Of a DNA stretch of 35,746 bases, positions 1 through 11,272 are shown one piece after another. This stretch comes from Chara braunii (Eukaryota > Streptophyta > Charophyceae > Charales > Characeae), in contig BFEA01000076.1 in assembly GCA_003427395.1 (NCBI GenBank), positions 1,442,092 through 1,477,837 of the forward strand, in the 5' to 3' direction. The translations under genes were made by a program, and so were the position numbers. A model generated the notes under the pieces. That model did not search any database, was not told the origin of the DNA, and saw nothing but the letters and a program-made list of their open reading frames with translations. Position 1 is the first letter of the stretch. Every line of letters starts with the position of its first letter.

Positions 1-32
<32 letters not shown>
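1..32. repeat. (AT)n microsatellite, cut by window edge
   Basis: Sixteen uninterrupted AT dinucleotides open the window and probably continue upstream. Simple sequence; no function can be inferred. Confidence 0.95.
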
Positions 33-34
<2 letters not shown>

Positions 35-1250
35 TCAAATAGAACTGCCCGGTAAACCGTAGGCAGAGAGGGAGAAGAGGACAACAAACGAGGGGGGAGT
101 AATTACTTTAATAACGACATCTAAAGAAAGTAGCTCAATCACCGGGAGGTCATGGAATCATCCCTTTCTCGTTCCTCGTCGAGATGCCGCCTCCAGTTGT
201 TTAAGGTGAGTCCTCGTTCCACCTTGTCTTCTCCTTCCTTCTTCCTCTCTCTCTTCTCAGTCTCGTTTCTCACTTGCTTGGCTTTCCACCCTCCGTTCCC
301 CACAACCTTCGATTGATCGTCCCTTGTATTGTTCGTGCCAGTCTCAAATCCCGGTCTGTTATCTCGCTCGTTTGCCAGCACCTCGATATGCAGAACCTCA
401 TCGGCTCAACGAGTCGGTCAATGTCAGGTAAGTCGTCCCTTTTCTTCGCCTGTCTCCTCCCCCTCTTCTTCCTCTTCTCCTTTCTCCTCCTCTCCTTCTT
501 CTTCTCCTTCCTGCATCTCACTTGCTCGAATCCGATGTTACCTTGTCATCGCGGATTCCCGCTCTCACGTCCGCCCCCTAGCCCTCGCGCTTAGCTCTAT
601 GTTTTGCGTTCGTCGCCACTCTGCTTGCGCTCGAGTTCGCAATTGGATGCTCGCTACTAGCGCACTAGCTTTGTGCTTATTGGTCGCGATTTCGATAAAT
701 GCCCACTCTTCTTCTCGAATGCGTGCTTGCTAATGCCCGCGCTTGTTGATGCTTGGCCGCTATCCTCCCCCACGGGCCAGGTCTTGTGCTGACCTCGATC
801 TACCTCCCCTGCTCCCTCCTACTTAACCGCGCCTTCTTCCCCTACTTCCTTTACCGGGCCAACCATGCCATTTTGTTTTTTTGCTGCTGCACCTACCTCG
901 ACATCCGGGTAGGTGCATTGTAGGTTTCTCACGGTTGTACGTCGTGTTTTCTTTAATGAATCTTTGCCCCACCTTTTGGTTTTATCCATAGTGGCAATCC
1001 GACATCTCGCCCACGGGAGAAAATCAAACAATCTAACTATAACTACCTTAGTGTGCCTTGAACGGCCAACTGTCATCTCCTGCTACAACAGGAGCCTCTA
1101 TTCTCGTTTCCCTTATCTACTCTTAGTACTAAGGTCACGGGTTCAAGCCCCGATTGTCCAAACGAGGGGCGAAATCGTAGTCGCATCTTCTGCAAAAAGG
1201 GAGCTAGTTCAGGGTCGGCCTGGTTCCATCCCCAAATCCGTCGTTTAACA
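33..1250. other. Noncoding DNA with a pyrimidine-rich tract
   Basis: No gene recognised. From about 220 to 590 the plus strand is strongly C/T-rich, dominated by CTTCTC and TCCTCC runs, which produces overlapping Ser/Leu/Phe-rich open frames in several registers. Such frames are composition artefacts. Around 1130-1156 there is a tRNA T-arm-like stretch (CACGGGTTCAAGCCCCG) with a 4-bp stem and a 7-nt loop, but no convincing A box stands at the right distance upstream. The word AAACCGTAGGCAGA near 55 recurs near 1508 without further similarity around it. Confidence 0.6.
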
Positions 1251-1931
1251 GTTTACCTTGAAACCTACTGAGCTAGATCCCACTGTGGAAGAAAGGGGAG
1301 CAACTTTATCCTATATAGTGCTTCGGCCCAGTCCTACTAGCTTCCGGCCTATTTCTAAGTTTGTGATCATGCGCACGCTTGCGGGTCTGCGAGCCATGTC
1401 TAGGTACTCGTCGGCTTGAGTGTGTATGTGACCCACAAGGATACCTGATTGATCGGAATGTCCGAAGGCCGGTGCTTAGCACTCAAGTGGTGGTAAAGAA
1501 GTCTGTGAAACCGTAGGCAGAATTCAGGTAACAGGTCGGCCGATACCACACCAAACTGAGGTAAAGGCGCTGGGTGCTCGGGCCGATTAAAAGAGACAAA
1601 GTTGGCAATTTCAGAGGATCAGTATCGGTGAGTAAACAGGTACATGCCCAAGTCTGAGTGCGTGTCGTAGATGCTCCTGGTACAACACTTAACCTAATCA
1701 ACCCCTCGACCTTCTTGGTCAGAGGGTATTACTTCCGAACCTAACCATCACATCGTGTGTCATAACAACACATGCGCACCTTTCTCGGAATTTTCTCACC
1801 TGATTGGTCCCGGCCTCAATAGTTGAGGAACTCGTTTTATAGTACCGTGTGAAGAACGCATGCACTTCTAAGCTTAGACCGACTCCGTCATGGTGGTCGG
1901 CACGATCGATGTGTAGATTGAAAAATCATGG
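1251..1931. other. Unassigned noncoding DNA
   Basis: Mixed-composition sequence without a persuasive open frame, tandem structure or known element ends. A CTATATAG TATA-like word lies near 1311, but nothing downstream supports a gene, so I do not call a promoter. Confidence 0.5.
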
Positions 1932-1957
1932 CCAAATACCCTTGTAAGGGTATTTGG
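1932..1957. other. Perfect 12-bp hairpin with 2-nt spacer
   Basis: CCAAATACCCTT at 1932-1943 is followed by GT and then its exact reverse complement AAGGGTATTTGG at 1946-1957. The arms pair perfectly. It could be a cruciform, the end of a small inverted-repeat element or a transcript hairpin; I see no target-site duplication around it. Confidence 0.8.
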
Positions 1958-1984
1958 TCCAACAACGTACTACGGGAACACTAT

Positions 1985-2095
1985 TTTCACCCCGCGATCG
2001 ATCTGCAGGGTCTTGAACCCGCGATCACATGATCAAGGGTTAAGCAATCAGTGAGACTCTGGGCTCCTCTCCGTGACAAAAGACAGACAGTTGGA
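1985..2095 (-). pseudogene. Possible tRNA-like or SINE relic
   Basis: Read on the minus strand, the segment contains GCGGGTTCAAGACCC, which matches an RNA polymerase III B box (GGTTCRANNCC) inside a T-arm-like context. No clean A box or acceptor stem could be found, and no poly(A) tail or target-site duplication is visible, so this is at best a decayed tRNA-derived fragment. It could equally be chance. Confidence 0.25.
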
Positions 2096-2625
2096 TGCAA
2101 GGGACCCGTTCTAGTTAGTATAGGTAGGTTTCTTTTCGTCCGTTATTTGATACTTTTTTATGTTTATTGGGTTTTAACGAGATTTTTTTTATCTCCTACT
2201 TTGAATACTACCTGAGTGTTATGAAACATTCATTGGTAGGTAGGAAAAGAAACGACACGCCCAACTACCTAAGAACTACGGAAAACGCCAAGTATGAGGG
2301 ACATTGCTCTTGAATCAACCTAACTGGTGGAGTACCAAATTAATCTTCCACTAGAACATGGAAATATACGTCGGCATAATAACGAAAGTAAAAACAAAAA
2401 AATAACTAGAAATAAAGTAAAATAAACTAGAAATAAGTTTGAAGGTACAAATAGACGTGCCTCAGTATCTAGGCCGTGGATACGATCAGATTCAAGAGTC
2501 ATAAGTGTCGGTCGAATTCTAATTTAAAGCGCGTCTAGATTCAGGTAACAATCCTAACACTGGGGAGCTGCAAATTCCCGTGGTGGGGCAGCACGATCGT
2601 GAGTGGTATCGAAGGAGGGACTATA
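2096..2625. other. Unassigned noncoding DNA
   Basis: AT-rich stretch with runs of A/T and TTTATG words. A loose inverted similarity between GGTAGGTTTCTTTTCG near 2126 and CTACCTACC-type sequence read in reverse near 2235-2257 is too imperfect to call. No gene seen. Confidence 0.5.
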
Positions 2626-3565
2626 CTAGCACGTGTGAGACGAAGATCGCGAGAGAGTGTGAGAGCGCAATTGAGCCCTGAGTATCAACGTGCGAACTAG
2701 CGAACCTGAAGGTCGATAGCGAGCGAGAAGCAGGTTAGCAGGTGCAAGCGTGTGCAAACCATCACATACGAACTTGAATGCAGACGCTAGCGGGAGCAAG
2801 CAAAAGTGAGTGAACTGTAGTTTGAGCAACACGAGCAATAAAAGCGCAAGAGAAACTAGCAAGTACAACTCCAAGCAGGAGTGGAAAGCAAGGAGCAAGC
2901 AGGAGTAAAAGATGTGTGCAAACGCGAGCAGCAAAAACATAAGCAGGCGAGCAGGCACGAGTGCTGCTAATCTAAAACGCGAGTCTACAAACGACCGTGA
3001 ATACAAGCATGTAAATGAACATGAATACAAGCACGAACAAGAATAACTGAGCAAGCAACGGTAGTCTCGATTTACATTGTCTGGATTGATTCAAAGCATA
3101 CAACGCTAGTGTGACTAGGGATTGCGAAGGTGAATGCGCAAATGAAAGAAGCTCGCGAAAAGTGAATGAGAGAGGAAAAATATGTAGGAGGAGAAGAATG
3201 AGATCGTAGAATGAGAAGCGATTGAATACGGGAACGAAAATGAGGGAGGATGAAGAGGTAGAGGAGAAAAAGGAATGAAAACGTGAAGACGAGTACGAAG
3301 GGAGTCGGTGGGATCACGAGGAAAAGAGAAGAAGATCACAAAGGGCTCTATTACCATCTTCCGCCCCACATCCTCATTTGGTTGTACTTGACCTAAGATT
3401 TAGTTCAAATACAGTCATATTCGAGGACTTGATCGAGGAAAGCAAAAATAAACGGAGTCATAGAAGAAGGTAACAGATACAAGAAGCGAATGAAGTGTTG
3501 AAAAGGGGGAAAAGAAATGAGTGAGAGCGCAGAAACGAGACAAGGAAAGGGGAGAAAAGGAGAGG
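2626..3565. repeat. Degenerate purine-rich low-complexity tract
   Basis: From about 2640 to 3060 the plus strand is built from decayed GAGCAAGCAGGAG-type words. From 3110 to 3565 it becomes a GAGGAGAAAG-type purine tract. The reverse strand therefore reads as long Leu/Ser/Cys/Phe-rich open frames (up to 142 codons at 2626-3054). These frames have no domain, no plausible start context and biased composition, so I treat the whole tract as decayed minisatellite DNA. Confidence 0.6.
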
Positions 3566-4476
3566 AAAGGCGAACTGGAAGACAACTTGCTTGATTCCTG
3601 GTGTTGCTAAAAAAGATGATCAGAAATTGAGATTGAAACCTTGTACTTGATTTACTAGGGATTTTATGCGCATGCTTTCTGTTGCTTCCTATTTGCATGA
3701 GACAACAAACCGATAGGTGGATATCGCGGTGCTGACGTGGGTTCAAAACACCCCTCTCGCAAAGGAGCCATCTCACATTAGTCTTCCCTGTCGGAACTAC
3801 TTCGAGGTTTTTTTTTTCCTAATCTTCTTTTGTTTTGTTATTTATTCTTTATATAAAGATTCTTCTAAAAACGATCAACAATATATGCAGAAAAAAAAGT
3901 AAATGAAAGTATTCTGTTGTAATTAAAAGAAGAAAAAAAAACAATTTGCCATTGGCATGACACTTCTATATTCAGCAAGTGGATCCGGATAGGTGTTTGG
4001 TACCTGGTCCGGAACAGGACCCGATACTCTAGGAAAGTCAGATTCAGAATTGATAAGCTTTGTGAACTAAATGAGTGTTGCATGACTAACTGGAATCCAG
4101 AGTGAGTAGAAACGATGAGAGACCGAAAGAAAGAAGAGGAAACGTGGGTGGATTTAAGGAAACACGAGCAAGCAGAAGTGGAAAACATTGTGTAAAAGGA
4201 GGGGGCGAGGAGAAATGGCTCACCTATCTGGCGTGTCACCTCCAATCGATGAGGAAGACGATCAACATATGAGTATTGGAATCGTGTAATCCAGTTACCA
4301 GGGACTCTTTGCACTTGCTCCTCTGGTCCACTGTTCATATGACCAATCGATCGGAACTGCAATGCTGCACTAATATGAGATGCCGATTAGAACTCAACAA
4401 AAAAACGATCAGTAGGCAGACCATCCTCTGTTCCTTGCTTCTGCCCCTTAAGTCTGAATCCTCAAGATGCTTTACT
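3566..4476. other. Unassigned DNA left of the tandem array
   Basis: Mixed sequence with a T10 run near 3806 and poly(A) runs near 3890 and 3935. A reverse-strand open frame of 165 codons (3865-4362) starts with an ATG but shows no domain, signal peptide or repeat. Its Phe/Ser-rich, late part reflects the A-rich plus strand. I could not recognise it and do not call it a gene. The array begins abruptly at about 4477. Confidence 0.45.
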
Positions 4477-4599
4477 GGTTACCTCGGTTGGTTCTGCTTA
4501 TCTTTAATCTGCTTTCTCGATACGAGTGTTGTAAGATTGATTGAGACTGCAACCTCTCTTCCTTGTTATAGCACGACTGGGGTGACTATACCGCTAAAA

Positions 4600-4690
4600 A
4601 GATAGAACCTATATACTTATTATTGTTCTATTTATTACTGTTATTATTATAATTACGATTTATTATCATTATTATTATTGCTTTGTTCAT
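4600..4690. repeat. ATT-rich tract near unit start
   Basis: An imperfect TTATTATTATT tract follows the unit edge. Homologous tracts sit at about 9570-9620, 14135-14205 and 18975-19045, so the tract is part of the unit and not a separate event. Confidence 0.75.
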
Positions 4691-5596
4691 AATCATATCA
4701 ATGTATGAAAGACAATGGCAGACGAGGAGGAAGTGTAGACATGTGAGAGTGTGATTAAGTGAAGACTTGAGTTTAAGAAGGGAGCAGACAACAAAAAGGA
4801 TTATAGAGAAGTTTGAAAGGAATGATACAGGAGGAGAAATAAAAGTCTTAGATAAGAAGAAAAGGAAGAATGAGAAGGAGGCAACATATAAACGAGGAGG
4901 CAAAAATGTTGTGTAAAACAGATAAGTTGGAAGAAAAGAGGAGATAACAAAATAAGAACCAATGAGAATTAAAATAGAAGGAAAGAGAAGGAGAAGAAAT
5001 ATATCGAGCAACTCATACCTTGAAGTCTGGTCGTTCAAACCTATAATTCGTCTTCAGGTTCAACTACTGAAACCTCATTACGACTTCTACTTCATCTAAA
5101 TGGTAAGATTCAATGGAACCCAGCGACGAGCCTACGAGGTTGCAATCAACCTCTTTATCGTGATTGCCGATTACGTTGTTGTACCTTTTTTCCCTACTGT
5201 AATCACAATTAAATTTACGCACCTCCAACTACTTATCTTATAATTCAGACACGAATTTGGCTAAGAATAAAGTTAGGTGCATAGATGGGTAGCAAAACCT
5301 TAGGAGTTTGAGAATCGAGAAGTTTCTCGATAGTAAGCAGTCAAGCTGATTGAGGTGAAAGAAGGGTGAAGCGACCAAGTGGGCAAAAAAATACCACATG
5401 CGAAGAAACAAAAAAAGTAGAAAGAGGGAGTCTATTGGAGGGAAAATAATTCAATAATTGTTATGGTCGCTGATTCGCAATTTTCCAAAAGTACAACGCA
5501 CTTGCATTTCGAATATATCTAGCCAAACAAGGTGTCTGCATTCATTATTTTATTATTTATTCCTGATATTATTTACTTTGAGAACACAACATGAAC

Positions 5597-5611
5597 ACAA
5601 ATTGAGAACAC
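5597..5611 (+). repeat. SINE target-site duplication, left copy
   Basis: ACAAATTGAGAACAC, identical to 6302-6316. Other units carry a single version of this site (for example near 15108 and 19900), which proves the insertion. Confidence 0.93.
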
Positions 5612-6301
5612 GTGAGTGACGGATGACCTAGTGGTTAGGGCACTGGTTGGAAACGCACATTGTGGTCTTAGGCTGCGGGTTCAAATCCGCAACCTCGTGC
5701 ATATGCCGCCGGCACGGCGTTAGGTTGACGCACTACCACTCACACACTGAGCGCGCGCGATCCCAGGGGCACGGAAGTACACAGGGCTCTGCAGCTCTGG
5801 ACCTGCGGAGCCACCTGCAAGGGTGCCCACTGGATGCTGATATCCCAACCGTACTTTTCTGGGTCCCCACAACAGTTGAGTGTGTGCCTCCCCTTGAGGT
5901 TGTGGGGGCCATGGGGAGGGAGTGGCTCCGGGAGGGGCAGGCTCAGTTGGAGCGTGCGGGGGGGTGAGGGGGTCTCCCCTCCCCTAGCAGGAGCTGGCGC
6001 GTCCCTGCAACACCATTGTGATTGTGGTGCGGAAGCCTCCCGGCAGTGGAGCCGCAGGGAGGTGAAGCCCTGAGTAGGGGAGGGGTGACCCCTGCCGCTA
6101 GCGGCCAGGTAGCGTCGATCTGGGTCGATACTCCCGGGCGGGTTGCGAGGATTGTGCGTTCCTTCCTTGAGCGATCACTGGGTAGTGGGTGGGCCCGCTG
6201 CACCGCCAGTGGGGCTGATCCCGGCGCGGAAAACCCTCTGTCCGACATCCTCCCTGGGTCATAACCCCCGACACCTCTACAACCCTTTTTTTAAAAAAAA
6301 A
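5612..6301 (+). mobile_element. tRNA-promoter SINE, ~690 bp, full insertion
   Basis: A non-autonomous retroposon inserted in unit 1. The head carries an RNA polymerase III A box (TGACCTAGTGG, 5624-5634) and a B box (GGTTCAAATCC, 5678-5688, exact to consensus) inside a TGCGG/CCGCA stem. The spacing of about 54 bp is typical of tRNA. The element ends in T7 then A10 at about 6286-6301 and is flanked by perfect 15-bp direct repeats. The body is clearly richer in G+C than the surrounding unit. About 690 bp is long for a SINE, so it may be a composite or carry a LINE-derived 3' part. Open frames inside it are shadows. Mobilisation would need an external LINE reverse transcriptase. Confidence 0.88.
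5624..5688 (+). promoter_or_regulatory. RNA polymerase III A and B boxes of the SINE
   Basis: The A box at 5624-5634 differs from TGGCNNAGTGG by one base. The B box at 5678-5688 is exact. Together they form an internal type 2 promoter that would start transcription near the element's 5' end. Confidence 0.8.
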
Positions 6302-6316
6302 ACAAATTGAGAACAC
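6302..6316 (+). repeat. SINE target-site duplication, right copy
   Basis: ACAAATTGAGAACAC directly after the terminal A run. It is identical to the left copy, which argues for a more recent insertion than the tandem amplification. Confidence 0.93.
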
Positions 6317-8491
6317 AACTGAATGCTGAGTTTTCCATGGAAACGAACGACTTGCTTTGTTTCTGGTGTTCGACTGAGTTTTCTAAGCCTGTGTGTACTT
6401 GTTGAGTGCTTGCTGAATTGAGAGTGTGCGTGATCAGGATGGGTACTTGTTTGTTGAGGGCCTCATAAGAGGTATTTACCTGTGGCCGTGACCGTGGATG
6501 CCAAGGCCTAGTAGTGTACGCTAAGTCTAGGTAGATATCAGTCATAGTAGCCTGGGTCTAGGACTTGTCCGGGTAACATCAAAGTCCGAAGTAATGTCTT
6601 CCTCCTTCAGAAAACAAAGTGTCCAAGTTGCCTTAATACATAGACGACAACAACGTTCCCGCATCTTTCGATTGAACAAGTACTGAGCGGTTGGGTTGTA
6701 GCAGCACAATATAGGGCTTGGCTTAACTTGACTTGGCCTTCTTCAGCCAAGTGCCGGTCAGACGTGGCCGATTTGTTGCAATCATTTTGTTAACCAAAAT
6801 ACCCTGAGCTTTCGGCAAAGTTTGACTTTGGGCTTGTCGGGCTGGACTGGACATTTCTCATAAGATACGAGACGGACTCCTACCGACTTACGACGATTCC
6901 CTATCGACTCCTACCAATTGACGATGTCTCAGCCTCTTTAACCCTATGGCCTACACTACCGGGACAACCTCACACTAAGACATGTCGGGACCCTGCGGCA
7001 AGGACCAGATATCTGCAGCGAGAATCCTTTAAGAGAGAGAACCATATTTTTTGTTTTGCATTATCATTATTGTAATTATTTTATTATTATTATATTATTA
7101 TTATATTATATTAATATCATTATTACTAGATTCTTTTGATTATGATAATTATCACTAAGTGAGCTCGTTTGGTTCGTTCGCAAAAGAGAAGGGCGGGGTA
7201 AGAATCATACGGTGAGGGAGTCAGAACCGTAAGTGGGAATGCTAGGAAGTAGAGGTATTAAGGGAGAGAGGAAAAATGAGAGAATTGTCAATAATTTACC
7301 CTCTCGCTCCTAAAATGCTTATACCGTCCATAGTATCCAGACTGTATCTGACTAGAAAGATAGTTAGTATACTCTCAAATCATTATAATAATTATTATTA
7401 TTATTACTATTATTACTATTATTTCTATGATTATGGTTAATGTTGTTTATGACATCTCTCTTATGTGAAACACTCCTAACCTTAATTTTAACCCCAGATG
7501 AAATTTAAACCTTCTCTCTCTATCTTTCTCCTTCTTCACTTCAAATCATGGTTACCTATTTTATTATGACCACCTAAACTGTACCTCTCGTATTGGTTGT
7601 TTGGTCAACCTTAGGTCATACGACAAACATCTTGTCGAACACATATAGATACAGGCTGATTGAGGGAGGTCTGCTTAAGTTCAGGAGGAACTTTGGAGGC
7701 AGGGAACCATAAGGTATGAACACTCTAACCTAACCTATAAACCCTTAAAATGTACGACTTTTACATGTTGCTTATGCCAGTATCAATAAGACATATTATT
7801 CTTTTTCTTATTTTTGTTCGGAAGTATGATTTAATCTTAAGAAAAAAAAGTTGCGTGTAGGAAAAACTTGTGTGCAGTCGTGACAAACGAGTCTCTATAT
7901 GGATGGTCTAGTTGTATAAAATTCTGATATGGATTAAGTTTAATTGTTTATGAAAAAAAACACAGTGAGAACGAGAAACTCCCGTGTAAGTTGTCAAACA
8001 ATGTGTGCGCTTAATTTTGGGGTAGATAAGGTAGTAGGGATGCCAATATCATGAAGTCCTGCCCTGGTTAATAGGTCCTCCTAACATTGATAAAATAGGA
8101 ATCACGGTGAGATGTTGAACACTGTGAAGATTACCTGATTGTGTATGGCTGTGCATGTTTGATTTTTTTTATATTGACAAGAAAATTATGAATGAGAAAA
8201 CCTTAACTAACTGTTTCTTTTCTAGAATATTTTGTTGATATTTGCCTGCTCTAGAGTTAAACTAATACAAGGCAAAGGTCAGTCGGAAAATCTTTTGGAG
8301 GACAAAGTAAAAGGAGGTTCACATTTGAACTACCTTGTTTTAAGTTACCTCGGTCATAGTTGTGTGGACCCCATGTGGCTTACCCACTTGACTCAAAAAC
8401 TTCCGAATGATCTGGGACACGGGTATACCCTTACTTCAAAGATGAGAGAGTTGAAGTAAGGTGGCAGAGTTCTTCAAAAGAAATTTGCAAA

Positions 8492-8825
8492 GGTCATAGG
8501 AGGAGCAAGATCCCAAAAGGTTTGCCCTATTACCTATCTGCATAAGTAAGGGAGGTGGTAGTAAAAGAAGCGAGGCCCCTTGAGGTGTGTCTTATTACCA
8601 ACCAGCCCTACTCAAATATAAGTTGATGATAGGAGGAACAAGATATCGCTAGGTCTGCCCTATTACCAACCAGCACCAAGTAAGAGTGATAGGTGAAGTG
8701 AGGCCCCGTGAGTTCTGGCCTATCACCTGTCAACTTCGGCAGTAGTAGAGAGAATAGATCCCGAGAGGTCTACCTTACTATCACTAATCCTCTTTGGTGA
8801 ACTGGGAAAAGTAAGGCCCCGCAAA
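8492..8825 (+). repeat. Hairpin sub-repeat cluster, unit 1
   Basis: Five to six degenerate monomers of 57-71 bp start at about 8492, 8554, 8625, 8684, 8745 and 8802. The consensus resembles GATAGGAGGAGCAAGGCCCC, then GAGGTCTGCCCTATTACCAA. Most monomers open with TGATAGG and close with CCTATTA or CCTATCA, so each can fold back on itself. The clearest is GTGATAGG at 8686-8693 pairing with CCTATCAC at 8719-8726. Confidence 0.75.
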
Positions 8826-8999
8826 AGAATAATTAATTGTTGACAAATCATTTTCTGATTCTATTGAGGTAAGGATGACCGAAATATGGGTCCGTGTGAC
8901 TTGTTCCACTATCATGAGATCTCTTGATTGATTTATCTTATAATTATGTTTTAGATGAGATTGATAATGTTTGCTTGCGCATGTCTAAAGAAAGAAGCA

Positions 9000-9007
9000 T
9001 ATATAAA
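9000..9007 (+). promoter_or_regulatory. Candidate TATA box, unit 1
   Basis: TATATAAA within GAAGCATATATAAAGGAATG, a context kept in all four units. An AATAAA follows 381 bp downstream. A Pol II core promoter is an inference from motif and conservation only. Confidence 0.5.
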
Positions 9008-9380
9008 GGAATGAATAGATATATATATATTTTTTAAAGGAAGGAAGGGACCACATGAGAAAAGTCGAAAGGGTAGAAACTAAAGGTTACAGAGGTGAAG
9101 TGACTGTTATCCAAGATTGTTGAAGCAGTTAAAAGGGGGAGTGAACTATCATCCGCTATACTTCACATTGCACAAACTATGAGGCAACAACCTAGTAACC
9201 GATGTCGGGACATGTGGGTCCCAAATCGATTCTCCGTTCCCAAGAGACAATATAAGGCTAAGGTGTGCACAACGGAGAAATCGGGAGGCAAGAGAAATAG
9301 AAAGGATAAACAACTAAGGCTAGATAGTCAGCGCCTCAGGGTTGGAGGGTGCCCTCGGCCGCCGAAACCATTGAACCAAT

Positions 9381-9386
9381 AATAAA
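9381..9386 (+). terminator. Candidate poly(A) signal, unit 1
   Basis: AATAAA close to the end of the unit, about 50 bp before the junction. The equivalent hexamer is present in every unit. Confidence 0.45.
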
Positions 9387-11272
9387 TTGATAGAATAACA
9401 AACCACAAAAGACCGCAAGAGACGTAGTAAAGGCGGTTACCTAAGTTTGTTGTGGTTATCTTTAATCTCCTTTCTAGCTACGAGTGTCGTAAGATTGATT
9501 GACACTGCAACCTCTCTTCCTTGTTACAACACGACTGGGTCACTATACCGCTAAAAAGATAGAACCTCTATGTTTATTATTGTTCTATTTATTACTGCCA
9601 TTATTATTATTGCTTAGTTTATAATCATATCAATGTGTACAAGACACTGACAAACGAGGAGGAAGTGCAAACATGTGAGAGTGAGATTAAGTGAAAACTT
9701 CAGTTGACGAAGAGAGCAGACAACAAAGAGGATGATGAAGAGAAGTTTGAAAGGAACGATGTAGGAGGGGAAATAAAATACTTAGATAAGAAGAAGGGGG
9801 AGAATGAGAAAGAGGCGGCAGATAAACGGGGAGGCAAAAAGGCTGTATAAAATAGAGAAGTTTGAAGACAAGAGGAGACAACAAAATGAGAATCAGTGAG
9901 AATTAAAGCATAAGGAAAGAGAGAGAGAAGAAATATATCCAGCAATTCATACCTTGAAGTCTGGTCGTTCGAACCTATAATTTGTCTGCAGGTTCAACTA
10001 CTGAAACGTCGTTATGGTTTCTCCTTCATCTAAATGGTAAGATTCAATGGAACCCAGCATCGAGATAATGAGGTTGCAATCAACCTCTTGATCGTGATTG
10101 TCGATCACGTTGTTGTACCTTTTTTTCCCAACTATAATCACGATTAAATTCACGCACCTTTAACTACGTATCTTATTATTAAGACATGAATCTGGCTGAG
10201 AATAAAGTTAGGTGAATATAAGGGTAGCAAAACTTGAGGAGCGTGAAAATTGAGAAGTTTTTTGACAGTAAGCAGTCAAGATGATTGAGGTAAAAGAAGG
10301 GTGAAGCGAGCAAGTGGGCACGAAAATACCATAAGTTAAGAAACAAAAGAAGTAGAAAGAGGGAGTCTATTGGAGCAGAGAGAATTCAACAATTGTTATG
10401 GTTGTTGTTGCGCAATTTTCCAAAAGTACAACGCACTTGCATTTTGAATGTAGCTAGCCAAACAGGTTGTCCGCATTCATTATTATTTATTACTGATATT
10501 ATTTGCTTTGAGAAGACTGCACGAACACGAATTGAGAACACAATAGAATGTTGAATTTTCTCATGGAAACGAATGACTTGCTTTGTTTTTTGTGTTTGAC
10601 TGAGTTTTCTAAGACTGTGTGTATTTGTTGAGTGCCTGCCGGATTAAGAGTGTGCGTGATCAGGATGGGTACTTGTTTGCTGAGGGCCTCAAGGGACATA
10701 TTTACCTGTGGTCGTAACGGTGGAGGTCGAGGGCTAGTAGTGTAGGCTAAGTCTTACTAGCCTGAGCCTAGGACGTGTACGGGCAACATCAAAGGCCGTA
10801 GTAATGTCTTTCTCCTTTAGAAACTAAAGTGTCCAAGTTGCCTTAACACATAGACGACGGCAATGTTCCCACATTTTTCAATTAAATAAGTATTGAGTGG
10901 TTGCGTTGTGGCAGTAGAATATCGGGTTCTGCTTAACTTGACTTGATCTGCTTCAGCCCAGTGTCGGTCGGACGTGGCCGATTTGTTGCAATCATTTTGT
11001 TAACCCAAATACCCTTAGCTTTCGACAAACTTTGACTTTGGGCTTGTTCGGTTGAAATGAATATTTGTCATAAGATACGAGACGGACTCCTACCGACTTA
11101 CGATGCTTCGCTATCGACTTCTACCAATCGACAACGTCTCGGCCTCTTGAACCTATCGCCTACGCTACCGGGACAGTTTGAGACTAAGACTGGTCGGGAC
11201 CCTGGAGCAAGGACCGGACGTCTGCAACAAGAATCCTTTAAGAGAGAAAACCATATTTTTTGTTTTGCATTA

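Larger units (their letters stand above)
4477..9434 (+). repeat. Tandem unit 1 (contains a SINE)
   Basis: First copy. Order inside the unit: 5' GGTTACCTCGG edge, ATT-rich tract, purine-rich block at about 4690-5010, central unique part, ATT tracts at about 7075-7120 and 7381-7432, hairpin sub-repeats at 8492-8825, TATA box at 9000-9007 and AATAAA at 9381-9386. It is lengthened by a 690-bp SINE plus its duplicated target at 5597-6316. The other three units show the uninterrupted site. Confidence 0.93.

Noticed and set aside
2604-2622. TGGTATCGAAG considered as an LTR-retrotransposon primer-binding site.
   Set aside because: Too few matches to the initiator methionine tRNA complement and no flanking LTR pair around it.
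3705-3815. A GGTTCAAAAC B-box-like word followed by a T10 run, suggesting a Pol III gene.
   Set aside because: The B box is off consensus, no A box or folded tRNA body is present, and the spacing is wrong.
4628-5038. Ser/Phe/Leu-rich reverse-strand frames at the same place in each unit (4628-5038, 9700-9945, 14214-14426, 19045-19263).
   Set aside because: They are the complement of a purine-rich block. Lengths and starts differ between units and composition alone explains them.
9179-9382. A 67-70-codon Lys/Arg-rich frame downstream of the TATA box recurs in the units (also at 22810-23022).
   Set aside because: Comparing units 1 and 4 codon by codon I counted about 23 replacement changes against about 4 silent ones. 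Unit 2 has lost the start to a stop and unit 3 has an internal TAG. There is no sign of protein-level constraint.
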